A stretch of DNA of 7,400 nucleotides from Candidatus Bathyarchaeota archaeon (lineage in GTDB: Archaea; Thermoproteota; Bathyarchaeia; 40CM-2-53-6; FEN-987), in contig PMBQ01000229.1 of NCBI GenBank assembly GCA_003152955.1, positions 11,008 to 18,407 of the forward strand, read 5' to 3'. The first letter of the stretch is position 1. Every line of letters starts with the position of its first letter. Both the position numbers and the translations under genes were made by a program. The notes beneath the pieces were generated by a model. The model was not told the origin of the DNA. It was given only the letters and a program-made list of their open reading frames with translations, and ran no database searches. This document shows, one piece after another, positions 1-5,271 of this stretch.

Positions 1-884
1 ACCCTGAAGTAAGGCTCTTTCATGTTCTCGTTGAGGAACTTTACCATAGCGAACTGAGCAAGACTGTTAGGAGCTAAGGTGGCGTATTGTTGGATCTTCT
101 CCATGGATTCGACAATATCAGGAGGAGCTAGGGCGTATCCCAGTCGAAGGCCGGGTATACCAGCTTCCTTCGAAAAGCTGCAGACGACAATTGTCCGTTC
201 CTTTCCGCCGGGATATTTGCCAATCCAGATATGTTCACCTTCGTAGATAATGTGTTTGTAAGTGTCATCGCTTATTATCCAGAAATTGTAGTCCTGAGCT
301 AGGTCGATGAGCGCCTTTACGAATTCTTCGCTCAAAATTCGACCTGTGGGATTATCCGGGGAAAGGACGATCATGGCTTTCGTTTTCTTCGATGCGATTT
401 CCTTGAGCTTCTCCACACTCGGCTGATAGCCTTCGTTGACGCTGACTGGCAGCCACTTTGGACTGCCTTGTGCGAGTTCTATCGTCTCTCGGTAACCAAG
501 GTAGGTTGGATCAGTGACGATGACCTCGTCGCCCGGATCAACCAAGGACATGACCAGGCTGAAGATTGCTTCTGTTGCTCCTGATGTCAGAATTATTTCT
601 GAGGCAGGATCATAGCCTACTCGTCCATACTTTTCCACGTCACTTGCAATGGCTTTGCGAAGCTCTGGAATACCTCGTGTTCCTGTGTAGCCGCAGCTTC
701 TGAGGGGGTTTTCCTTTAGCAAGCGAGAGAACTCGTCAAGCAGCCCCCTCGGAGGTGGAATGCTTGGCGCCCCTCCACTGAATGATATTATGTCGCCTCT
801 TTCGCGTGCTTCGTCAAGTAGCCCAGCTACCTTCCGAATCGGAGACATATGGAGGTTGTCTAATCGCCGCGACTTGGTGTTCAT
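1..884 (-). CDS. PLP-dependent aminotransferase, class I/II (C-terminus beyond window)
   Basis: Fold-type I aminotransferase that would transfer an amino group between an amino acid and a 2-oxoacid in the cytoplasm; the substrate cannot be told from sequence. 294 residues are visible and roughly the last 100 of a usual ~390-400 lie off the left edge. Visible family marks: the N-terminal SFSGGAPSIPPP stretch (34-45), GYTGTRGIPELR (65-76), SGATEAI (101-107), DPTYLGY (125-131), DNPTG with the PLP-contacting N178, the SDDTY segment with D206 and Y209, and SFSKEAGIPGLRLGY carrying Schiff-base lysine K239 and R247. The ATG at 884 is the first in-frame start after a TAG at 897-899. There is no clear Shine-Dalgarno, and a TATA-like GGTATAAG lies about 31 bases upstream, so a near-leaderless mRNA is likely. 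The N-terminal pattern recalls 2-aminoadipate/aromatic-type aminotransferases, but this is only a family resemblance. Confidence 0.93.
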   Translation of the reverse strand, partial: MNTKSRRLDNLHMSPIRKVAGLLDEARERGDIISFSGGAPSIPPPRGLLDEFSRLLKENPLRSCGYTGTRGIPELRKAIASDVEKYGRVGYDPASEIILTSGATEAIFSLVMSLVDPGDEVIVTDPTYLGYRETIELAQGSPKWLPVSVNEGYQPSVEKLKEIASKKTKAMIVLSPDNPTGRILSEEFVKALIDLAQDYNFWIISDDTYKHIIYEGEHIWIGKYPGGKERTIVVCSFSKEAGIPGLRLGYALAPPDIVESMEKIQQYATLAPNSLAQFAMVKFLNENMKEPYFR

Positions 885-915
885 CAGAAGGTCATTCTAA
901 GGTAAAGCGTAACGG

Positions 916-931
916 CTTATACCATTTACTT
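916..931 (-). promoter_or_regulatory. Candidate archaeal promoter (BRE/TATA-like) of the aminotransferase gene
   Basis: Read on the minus strand this is AAGTAAATGGTATAAG: a purine/A-rich segment followed by TATAAG, ending 31 bases before the ATG at 884. Archaeal transcription starts some 22-27 bases after the TATA box, which would leave a very short leader and fits the lack of a ribosome-binding site. The first nine bases recur at 4176-4184 in front of the TFS gene. This is inferred from position and composition only. Confidence 0.35.
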
Positions 932-953
932 CCTTGAGTTCCTGAGCAGAAGA

Positions 954-1115
954 TCAGAGCGAGATTTTCTCCGCGGCCAGGCTGGCATCAGTAAGGGCCT
1001 CCATAAAGGCATCGGCCGCGAGTTCTCTGCTCGAAGAGTCAGAGAGTTTCCCGAACCTGGTTTGTCCAATTCCAACTATTCCTATTCGCACAGCGACACG
1101 ACAATTTGGATTCAT
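954..1115 (-). pseudogene. N-terminal fragment of an archaeal thiolase (acetyl-CoA acetyltransferase family)
   Basis: The 53-residue reading frame from ATG at 1115 has the start of SCP-x/archaeal-type thiolases: IGIVGIGQTRFGKLSDSSSR (11-30), the N-terminal beta strand and TxFGK turn, followed by the helix ELAADAFMEALTDASLAAEK (31-50). Full-length members run to about 380-400 residues. Here a TGA at 954-956 ends the frame before the position of the nucleophilic cysteine, and the next 70 bases give no thiolase continuation in any minus frame before the aminotransferase begins. In archaea this thiolase often sits with HMG-CoA synthase and a DUF35 protein for mevalonate synthesis; neither is visible here, so this is probably a relic of a duplicate or moved copy. 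The frame can be extended upstream to a TTG at 1211, but the added residues are not thiolase-like. A short functional peptide is the less likely alternative. Confidence 0.7.
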
Positions 1116-1377
1116 ATTGGCAGACTTTCCCGAAGCTTGCGGGGTCGGCGGAAACAGGTGCAGTTGTAGCTGCAATTCAAGAGCAGCTCTTGGAACTTGT
1201 GCAGATAGCAAACCCGAGAGTGATTTGCAATAGAGGCAGGATGCACTCTTTCGCTTTTGACGGGTTCGTCATGTACACGTTCGAGTGCCAAAGCACTGAC
1301 TTCGATCACGGAGTGGAGGATCTGGTCGAGTTCTCCAACCAACCTTGGTCAATAGAAGAACGTGATCTCAATGCTAT
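1116..1377. other. Stretch without a supportable gene
   Basis: About 260 bases between the thiolase relic and the stop of the minus-strand membrane protein. Both strands carry short open frames (a TTG-initiated plus frame to 1387, a TTG-initiated minus frame from 1342 to 1112). Neither has a ribosome-binding site or a motif I recognise, and they overlap each other. It may be decayed sequence linked to the neighbouring thiolase relic. I see no RNA gene or repeat in it. Confidence 0.5.
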
Positions 1378-1842
1378 TCATGACTGATGTCGAAAGGCAA
1401 ACAAGAGAATTGTTGATCGTATTACGATGGAGATGCCTAGCAGTACAATTGTGGCTCCGAGGAAGGAGAGCCATGCGAGCGTTCCACCGGACAGGATTCC
1501 AAAGACAAAGCCCGCGCCAAGCCAGAATATAATGTCGGAAAATGTCTTCGCTTTTCCTCGAGTAGAGGACGCCCGGGTAAATCTCAAAATAAGGATTGCG
1601 ACGTGCACTAGAGCGAAGACGTAGCAGAATTGTGCCGCCGCACTGTATAGCACGGGGTGGTTAGTTGACGGCTCCAACCACCAGAAGTTCTGCGAGATCT
1701 GGACTAGTTTGAAATCGTGTATGAAGGCCACAGCTTCGCTGAGAAGGTTCGGGTTTGTCAGGTAGAACACTGCGAGCAGTATGAGGAAAGCCCCAGATGA
1801 GATTCCTCGAGCAGGGTCGTCTCGTCGGTGTCGGCGCGTCAA
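1378..1842 (-). CDS. Four-helix integral membrane protein of unknown function
   Basis: A 154-residue protein that opens with a very basic, hydrophilic head (MTRRHRRDDPARG). Four hydrophobic stretches suited to membrane helices follow: about 14-29, 65-88, 101-119 and 122-148. A 35-residue loop (30-64) with two tryptophans and several polar residues separates the first two. The basic N-terminus predicts that it faces the cytoplasm. I recognise no enzyme or transporter signature and assign no function. No ATG or GTG lies between the upstream TGA (1855-1857) and the first helix, so the TTG at 1842 is the only plausible start; no Shine-Dalgarno precedes it. The gene diverges from the zinc-ribbon membrane protein at 2008, sharing 165 bases with a central palindrome, which suggests joint regulation. 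Confidence 0.7.
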   Translation of the reverse strand: MTRRHRRDDPARGISSGAFLILLAVFYLTNPNLLSEAVAFIHDFKLVQISQNFWWLEPSTNHPVLYSAAAQFCYVFALVHVAILILRFTRASSTRGKAKTFSDIIFWLGAGFVFGILSGGTLAWLSFLGATIVLLGISIVIRSTILLFAFRHQS

Positions 1843-1919
1843 ATTGTTTGACCGTCACTTCAGAGCAGCCAACTCTTCATTAGTGTTTATGCGAGTGTCA
1901 CTAGGGCTTGGTGTGTGAT

Positions 1920-1936
1920 GTAAATGAATCATTTAC
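1920..1936. promoter_or_regulatory. Perfect 17-base palindrome, candidate operator
   Basis: GTAAATGAATCATTTAC consists of two perfect 8-base arms (1920-1927 and 1929-1936) around one central base. It lies near the middle of the divergent intergenic region, about 80 bases from each start codon (1842 minus, 2008 plus). Short A/T-rich dyads in this position are typical binding sites of dimeric helix-turn-helix regulators. The base step outside the arms (1919 and 1937) does not pair, so the dyad is sharply bounded. There is no run of T after it, which argues against a terminator. No regulator gene is adjacent, so the binding protein is unknown. Confidence 0.45.
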
Positions 1937-1963
1937 TAGGCGTTTGCGACTGTCGGTAAGTCG

Positions 1964-1970
1964 TTATAGC
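1964..1970 (+). promoter_or_regulatory. TATA-like element before the zinc-ribbon membrane protein
   Basis: TTATAGC lies about 37 bases upstream of the TTG start at 2008, a spacing that suits an archaeal TATA box and a leader of 10-15 bases. It is a single weak match and is supported only by position. Confidence 0.25.
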
Positions 1971-2007
1971 TTCGATTGTATTCATGAAATGAAAGGGAAG
2001 TTGGAGT

Positions 2008-2307
2008 TTGGTTTACTGCGTTAATTGCGGCGCCAAGAATCCTGATGAGGCAGTGACATGCACGCAATGCGGACGATCGATCATGATTGTCGAGAGAGAA
2101 AGGAAGTGGCGTGAGGAAGAAGTGATTTTCGGAATGCCCCACCACTGGGGCGGTGTTCTCGTGGGCGTGTTCATCATCGTAATCGGACTCGTCTTTCTGT
2201 TCAAGCAATTTATCCCGATGCTTGCAGACATGTTCTGGCCGCTCGTACTGATCTTTGTTGGAGCAACCATTCTTCTGAGTGGCCTCTACAGATACTCACA
2301 TCAGTAA
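2008..2307 (+). CDS. Zinc-ribbon protein with two C-terminal transmembrane helices
   Basis: A 99-residue protein. Residues 1-22 form a compact zinc ribbon with ligands C4, C7, C18 and C21 (YCVNC...CTQC), the common archaeal MVYCVNCG opening. A charged linker (27-40, rich in E, R and K) follows, then two hydrophobic helices at about 48-67 and 74-93 that resemble the small LiaI/LiaF-like two-helix modules often fused to zinc ribbons. The ribbon would sit at the cytoplasmic face. Its substrate or partner is unknown; zinc ribbons of this kind may bind protein or nucleic acid. The TTG start is forced: the only upstream in-frame codons follow a TGA at 1990-1992, and any later start would lose the first cysteine pair. 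The gene shares its upstream region and palindrome with the divergent four-helix membrane protein. Confidence 0.8.
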   Translation: MVYCVNCGAKNPDEAVTCTQCGRSIMIVERERKWREEEVIFGMPHHWGGVLVGVFIIVIGLVFLFKQFIPMLADMFWPLVLIFVGATILLSGLYRYSHQ

Positions 2308-2316
2308 TCCAGTCCC

Positions 2317-2399
2317 TGTTAGACGCAGAGATCCAGAAAAGAAACCTCTAATCGATCTTTGGTCATTCAATAGGCCGCAACATATCCGTTCGTCTAACA
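2317..2399. repeat. Long-range inverted repeat in a convergent intergenic region
   Basis: TGTTAGACG at 2317-2325 is the exact reverse complement of CGTCTAACA at 2391-2399, with 65 bases between. The pair lies wholly between the ends of the convergent genes at 2307 and 2439. Neither arm extends by another pair. A transcript from either strand could close it into a stem, but at nine pairs and this loop size it may be coincidental. Confidence 0.3.
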
Positions 2400-2411
2400 A
2401 TATTCGTAGGC

Positions 2412-2427
2412 TCATCAAAACTGATGA
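2412..2427. other. Small hairpin between convergent genes
   Basis: TCATCA (2412-2417) and TGATGA (2422-2427) form a perfect six-pair stem with an AAAC loop, 11 bases beyond the stop of the glutamine amidotransferase gene. It could help separate the two converging transcripts. No T-run follows on either strand, so it is not a standard terminator. Confidence 0.25.
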
Positions 2428-2438
2428 CTTGATACCAT

Positions 2439-3053
2439 TCATTGCGTCGCTATTTTCTGCACAAAATTCTCGAGAACTCGCTTGCCTGCTGTGTTCTCTT
2501 CATTCCACCTCTCGGGGTGGAATTGCACTCCGTATAGAGGCCTTGCTTCGTGTTTCATGCCTTCGTTCTCAATGTCCGCTGATGTGGCGGTGCGGATGAA
2601 GTTTGGAGGGAGCTGCTTTACTTGTTCTCTGTGACTCTGCATCACTTTGATCTTGGGCGGTAGGCCCGCGAGCAATGTGTCTTTATCTTCGAGGGTTACT
2701 GTCCGAAAGCCCTGAATGAGGTTTGACGCTTTTGCCACTTTGCCTCCATAGGCCAGTGCGAGAGCCTGATGCCCCCCGCATACTCCAAGAATCGGAACCG
2801 TGATTCTTGGCAAGAATTCTATGAAAACGGCAAATCGAGTTCGATCAGTAGTTCTCGTGTAGAGCGCTTCCGACCCACTCAATACCACGCCACCGTAGGA
2901 GCTGTTGATCGCTTCCAGATCCATCTTGGGTAGGGTTTCGAAATCCGAAAGGACAACATCTCCCCCCGCCTCCTTTACTCTGTCCACGAGTTTCTGGTAA
3001 TTACGTCGATACTTGCCAGTCAGGTAGAGTCTAACGACAAGAATCGGCTTCAC
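2439..3053 (-). CDS. Class I glutamine amidotransferase domain protein
   Basis: A 204-residue stand-alone GATase-1 domain, the module that hydrolyses glutamine and passes ammonia to a partner synthetase. Visible signatures: the oxyanion-side GGVVLSGSEAL (54-64), the nucleophile elbow GVCGGHQ with C92, a SHREQV segment (140-145), and YGVQFHPE with H179 and E181 completing the triad. The size and the layout (QSHREQVKQLPP ... YGVQFHPE) are closest to archaeal GMP synthase subunit A, but the elbow reads CGGHQ rather than the usual CLGHQ and no synthetase partner is nearby. A gamma-glutamyl hydrolase or another amidotransferase remains possible, so I give no symbol. The GTG start is fixed by an upstream in-frame TGA (3057-3059) and by GAGGT eight bases before it. 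Confidence 0.88.
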   Translation of the reverse strand: MKPILVVRLYLTGKYRRNYQKLVDRVKEAGGDVVLSDFETLPKMDLEAINSSYGGVVLSGSEALYTRTTDRTRFAVFIEFLPRITVPILGVCGGHQALALAYGGKVAKASNLIQGFRTVTLEDKDTLLAGLPPKIKVMQSHREQVKQLPPNFIRTATSADIENEGMKHEARPLYGVQFHPERWNEENTAGKRVLENFVQKIATQ

Positions 3054-3061
3054 TCTTCACG

Positions 3062-3066
3062 ACCTC
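3062..3066 (-). promoter_or_regulatory. Shine-Dalgarno site setting the GTG start of the amidotransferase
   Basis: GAGGT on the minus strand stands eight bases before the GTG at 3053. Together with the in-frame TGA just upstream it makes this non-ATG start certain. It is one of only two well-placed ribosome-binding sites in the window. Confidence 0.6.
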
Positions 3067-3202
3067 TCTGCACCATGCTAAATCGACAATCCGACCCTTC
3101 TTTCTGCTGATTCAACTACCCTTCGGTCACGCTGAAAACAGTTGCCTTCTCGGGTTTCCCAATGTAAACTCTTTTTGTGTTCCTGCTTCAAACATCCAAC
3201 TC

Positions 3203-4177
3203 ATGGATCAATTCGAGCAACGCATTCCGCAACTCAAAGATGTTTACGCCGCGAGAAAAGTGATTGCCCACTACCTCAAGCCAACACCACTGATCTTCGC
3301 AAGACGGCTCTCGAACATGCTTGGATGCCAAATCTACTTGAAGCTTGAGAACCTGCAGCCAACACGCGCGTTCAAGGTTCGCGGAGGAATCTATTACATG
3401 GAGAAGATGAAGCAGGAGGCCCTCAGCCGTGGCGTTATTGCGGCCTCCACGGGCAACCACGCTCAATCGATTGCCTACGCCGGCTCCATGTTCGGAGTTC
3501 AAGTCAAGATAGTCATGCCCAAGGGAGTTCCCGAGCTGAAGGCAGAAGCCGTCAGAGATCTCGGAGCGGAGGTGATTTCACAAGGCACCTACTATGAGGA
3601 AGCTAGAGAACATGCAGAACGCCTAGCTTCTGAGAAGAAATACCTCTACATCCACTCGAGTAACGAACCGTTGCTACACGAAGGCGTTGCCACGATGCAT
3701 CTCGAAGTCCTCGAGGAACAGCCAGACATAGACGTCATCATCAATCAGATTGGCGGTGGTTCTGGAGCTTCGGGCGCGTGCATCGTCTACAAAACACTGG
3801 ATCCACGAATCAAAGTGATCGGAGTCCAAGCAGAAGGCGCACCGGCATTCTATCATTCATGGAAAGACGGTGTACTAAGGCAGACGGAGGGTGTCAAGAC
3901 TACGGCCGAAGGGCTTGCCACTGCGCAGGCATACGAACTTCCATTGAAAATTCTCCGAGAGAAAATCGACGACGTGATACTCGTGAGCGATGAGGAAATG
4001 AGACGTGCCGTCAAGACCCTTTTCCTCACAACAGGTCAGGTGGCAGAACTCTCAGGAGCAGCCTCAACAGCAGGAGCCTTCAAGATCAAGAGCCAACTCA
4101 GCGGCAAAAAGGTCGCTATCATGCTCACCGGAGGAAACATACAGCTCGAACAGCTTGTCAGCATTCTTCAAGAGTAA
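3203..4177 (+). CDS. Threonine/serine dehydratase-family PLP enzyme
   Basis: A 324-residue fold-type II PLP enzyme, about the length of catabolic threonine dehydratases and serine racemases, with no C-terminal ACT regulatory domain. Visible marks: PLP lysine K58 in AFKVRGG, the substrate loop STGNHAQ (82-88), HSSNEPLLHEGVATMHLE (151-168), the glycine-rich phosphate loop IGGGSGASGA (183-192), VQAEGAP (208-214), AEGLAT (235-240) and the terminal LTGGN (308-312). It would deaminate a hydroxyamino acid such as threonine or serine to a 2-oxoacid and ammonia in the cytoplasm. Several motifs differ from classic threonine dehydratase: PTRAFK for TGSFK, GGGSGASG for GGGGLISG, TGGN for SGGN. The true substrate may therefore differ (for example a 3-hydroxyaspartate or ectoine-pathway amino acid). 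The ATG at 3203 has no Shine-Dalgarno. The TFS gene follows 43 bases later on the same strand. Confidence 0.88.
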   Translation: MDQFEQRIPQLKDVYAARKVIAHYLKPTPLIFARRLSNMLGCQIYLKLENLQPTRAFKVRGGIYYMEKMKQEALSRGVIAASTGNHAQSIAYAGSMFGVQVKIVMPKGVPELKAEAVRDLGAEVISQGTYYEEAREHAERLASEKKYLYIHSSNEPLLHEGVATMHLEVLEEQPDIDVIINQIGGGSGASGACIVYKTLDPRIKVIGVQAEGAPAFYHSWKDGVLRQTEGVKTTAEGLATAQAYELPLKILREKIDDVILVSDEEMRRAVKTLFLTTGQVAELSGAASTAGAFKIKSQLSGKKVAIMLTGGNIQLEQLVSILQE

Positions 4178-4190
4178 GTAAATGCATCAT
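4176..4190 (+). promoter_or_regulatory. Candidate TFS upstream element resembling the 1920-1936 palindrome
   Basis: AAGTAAATGCATCAT begins within the dehydratase stop codon and lies 30 bases before the TFS start. Its GTAAATGCATCAT part differs at one base from the first 13 bases of the palindrome at 1920, and its first nine bases also occur before the aminotransferase gene on the minus strand. It may be a core promoter element or half of a regulator site; the right arm of the dyad is not kept here. Confidence 0.3.
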
Positions 4191-4205
4191 GGAAAACAGA
4201 TTCCC

Positions 4206-4211
4206 AGAGGT
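4206..4211 (+). promoter_or_regulatory. Shine-Dalgarno site of the TFS gene
   Basis: AGAGGT, whose GAGGT core ends nine bases before the ATG at 4221 and 18 before the alternative ATG at 4230. The spacing favours the first ATG, which adds MGT to the more usual MKFC opening of TFS proteins. Confidence 0.55.
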
Positions 4212-4220
4212 TCTGCTTGA

Positions 4221-4547
4221 ATGGGTACAATGAAATTCTGTGAGAAGTGTGGCTCATACATGCGAGCGACAGAAGGCGGTCTGCAATGTACGAAGTGTGG
4301 AAACAAAGTCCTCGCGGACATCATTGAAGTGAAGACTATAGAGTCGCACGACGTTTCCCCAATTGCGGTGGCGAGCGATTCTGAAGTTGAACGCGCTAAG
4401 GTTAGAGAAACTTGTCCAGTGTGCAACAATCCTGAAGCTCTACGTAACATATCTTTCATCTCAGGAGAGCACGCAGGCGTGAGGCAGGAGAGATCGATGG
4501 AACGTTTCACATGTACGAAGTGTGGCCACTCCTGGACCAAACAGTAA
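4221..4547 (+). CDS. Transcription factor S (TFS/TFIIS-like) variant without the DE dipeptide
   Basis: A 108-residue two-ribbon protein of the TFS family, which binds archaeal RNA polymerase and normally stimulates cleavage of backtracked RNA. The N-terminal ribbon has C7, C10, C23 and C26 (MKFCEKCGS ... CTKCG). A linker (28-60) follows, then a C-terminal TFIIS-like ribbon with C65, C68, C98 and C101 (CPVC ... RFTCTKCGHSW). Standard TFIIS-type ribbons have about 24 residues between the two cysteine pairs, with an acidic DE pair at the hairpin tip that inserts into the polymerase active site. Here the gap is 29 residues and reads SGEHAGVRQERSMER across the tip, with no DE. I infer weak or absent cleavage activity, possibly a regulatory or inhibitory paralogue. 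Family assignment is firm; the altered role is inference. It may be read through from the dehydratase gene or from its own promoter. Confidence 0.9.
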   Translation: MGTMKFCEKCGSYMRATEGGLQCTKCGNKVLADIIEVKTIESHDVSPIAVASDSEVERAKVRETCPVCNNPEALRNISFISGEHAGVRQERSMERFTCTKCGHSWTKQ

Positions 4548-4578
4548 AAGGATGAGGAAGCAAGGCTTTGTCGTAGAT

Positions 4579-4932
4579 TCAGCTGCGCACAATGTGAGGA
4601 ATTCGCTCAGGAATTTCAATCGATATTTCAACAAAGCCAGAGTACTCGCCATCTCTGTACCATGGTGATTGGTAGATGAGCTTCCTTAGGCCATCTTTCT
4701 CAGTAGTATACACATTCACTTGTTGGGTATCCATCAGCTGTTTGAGTTTGGCACGTGCATCTTCGGGATGGCAGTCGAGCAGATTGGTGCCAATCAGTTT
4801 CTCACCGCCTTGATCATGGAAGGATCTTACTGCTCTGTCGTTCATTTCGAGAACGATGCCCTTGGAGTCGCAGACAGTAACAGCACCGGGAAACTCCTTG
4901 ACCCAGAAAGAGTTGGCCAATTGTATCGTCAA
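4579..4932 (-). CDS. Stand-alone PAS-domain protein
   Basis: A 117-residue protein that is almost entirely one PAS domain. EFPGAVTVCDSKGIVLEMND (13-32) gives the first strands and the asparagine-bearing turn. The helical section with GGEKLIGTNLLDCHPE (42-57) follows, then the strands around KLIYQSPWYRDGEYSGF (84-100), ending in ISIEIP. No kinase, HTH, cyclase or membrane segment is attached, so it probably binds a small ligand or a partner protein; nothing visible identifies a heme or flavin. The frame has no ATG. TTG at 4932 gives the full domain but has GGAG only one base upstream; TTG at 4920 is 13 bases from the same GGAG and would lose four residues. The gene converges with TFS (31-base gap) and is co-directional with the Nudix gene far upstream. 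Ligand and pathway are unknown. Confidence 0.85.
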   Translation of the reverse strand: MTIQLANSFWVKEFPGAVTVCDSKGIVLEMNDRAVRSFHDQGGEKLIGTNLLDCHPEDARAKLKQLMDTQQVNVYTTEKDGLRKLIYQSPWYRDGEYSGFVEISIEIPERIPHIVRS

Positions 4933-4944
4933 GCTCCATTCTGA

Positions 4945-5271
4945 GACCCAGGCTGTCTAATGACTGTATCTAGACTAATGGAAGGAATCGCCTGTGCGCA
5001 GTCTAAGATTTGCAGGAGAATAGACTGGAGTGGATTTCGCAGGGATGAAGAGAGATCAGTTGTTGTCCATCTCTTCCTTGAAAGTTGCAGTCGTGTTTCG
5101 TCCCGAATTGTGAATTGATTTCAGCCTTCTATCCAAGAGCCTGAGCGCCGGTCGTTATCAAACAGACTCCAGTCAGTTCACCAAGTCTCCAAGCAATCTA
5201 CACTATGACTCTCTGCTTGAGGGAAGTCTGCCCGAGAAGGTCCAACAGCATTAGACTACAGGACTAACGAG
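4945..5271. other. Gene-poor stretch, possible trace of a broken small minus-strand ORF
   Basis: About 330 bases between the PAS and Nudix genes. On the minus strand an ATG at 5251 opens MLLDLLGQTSLKQRVIV, meets a TAG at 5198-5200, and continues in the same frame as IAWRLGELTGVCLITTGAQAL to another TAG at 5129-5131. A one-step frame change near 5135 gives LDRRLKSIHNSGRNTTATFK and ends at a TGA (5056-5058). The pieces look protein-like, but other frames of the same DNA also read acceptably and I recognise no family. A plus-strand frame 4978-5118 (46 residues, ATG) is equally anonymous. I see no tRNA, repeat or clear promoter. Decayed coding DNA is possible but unproven. Confidence 0.3.

Noticed and set aside
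1106..1387. Plus-strand open frame of 93 codons from a TTG, overlapping the thiolase relic and the end of the membrane-protein gene
   Set aside because: No ribosome-binding site, no recognisable motif, overlap with better-supported genes at both ends, and an opposing open frame over the same DNA.
2412..2440. TGATGA in the convergent gap as box C of a C/D sRNA
   Set aside because: No CTGA box D at a suitable distance and no D'/C' pair on either strand; the motif is explained by the small hairpin.
2279..2599. Plus-strand open frame running across the convergent gap into the amidotransferase gene
   Set aside because: Its second half is antisense to the conserved C-terminus of the amidotransferase (including the HPE motif) and its product has low-complexity composition typical of a shadow frame.
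4945..5271. tRNA or structured RNA in the gap between PAS and Nudix genes
   Set aside because: No T-loop consensus (GGTTCGAATC-like) and no acceptor-stem pairing was found on either strand.
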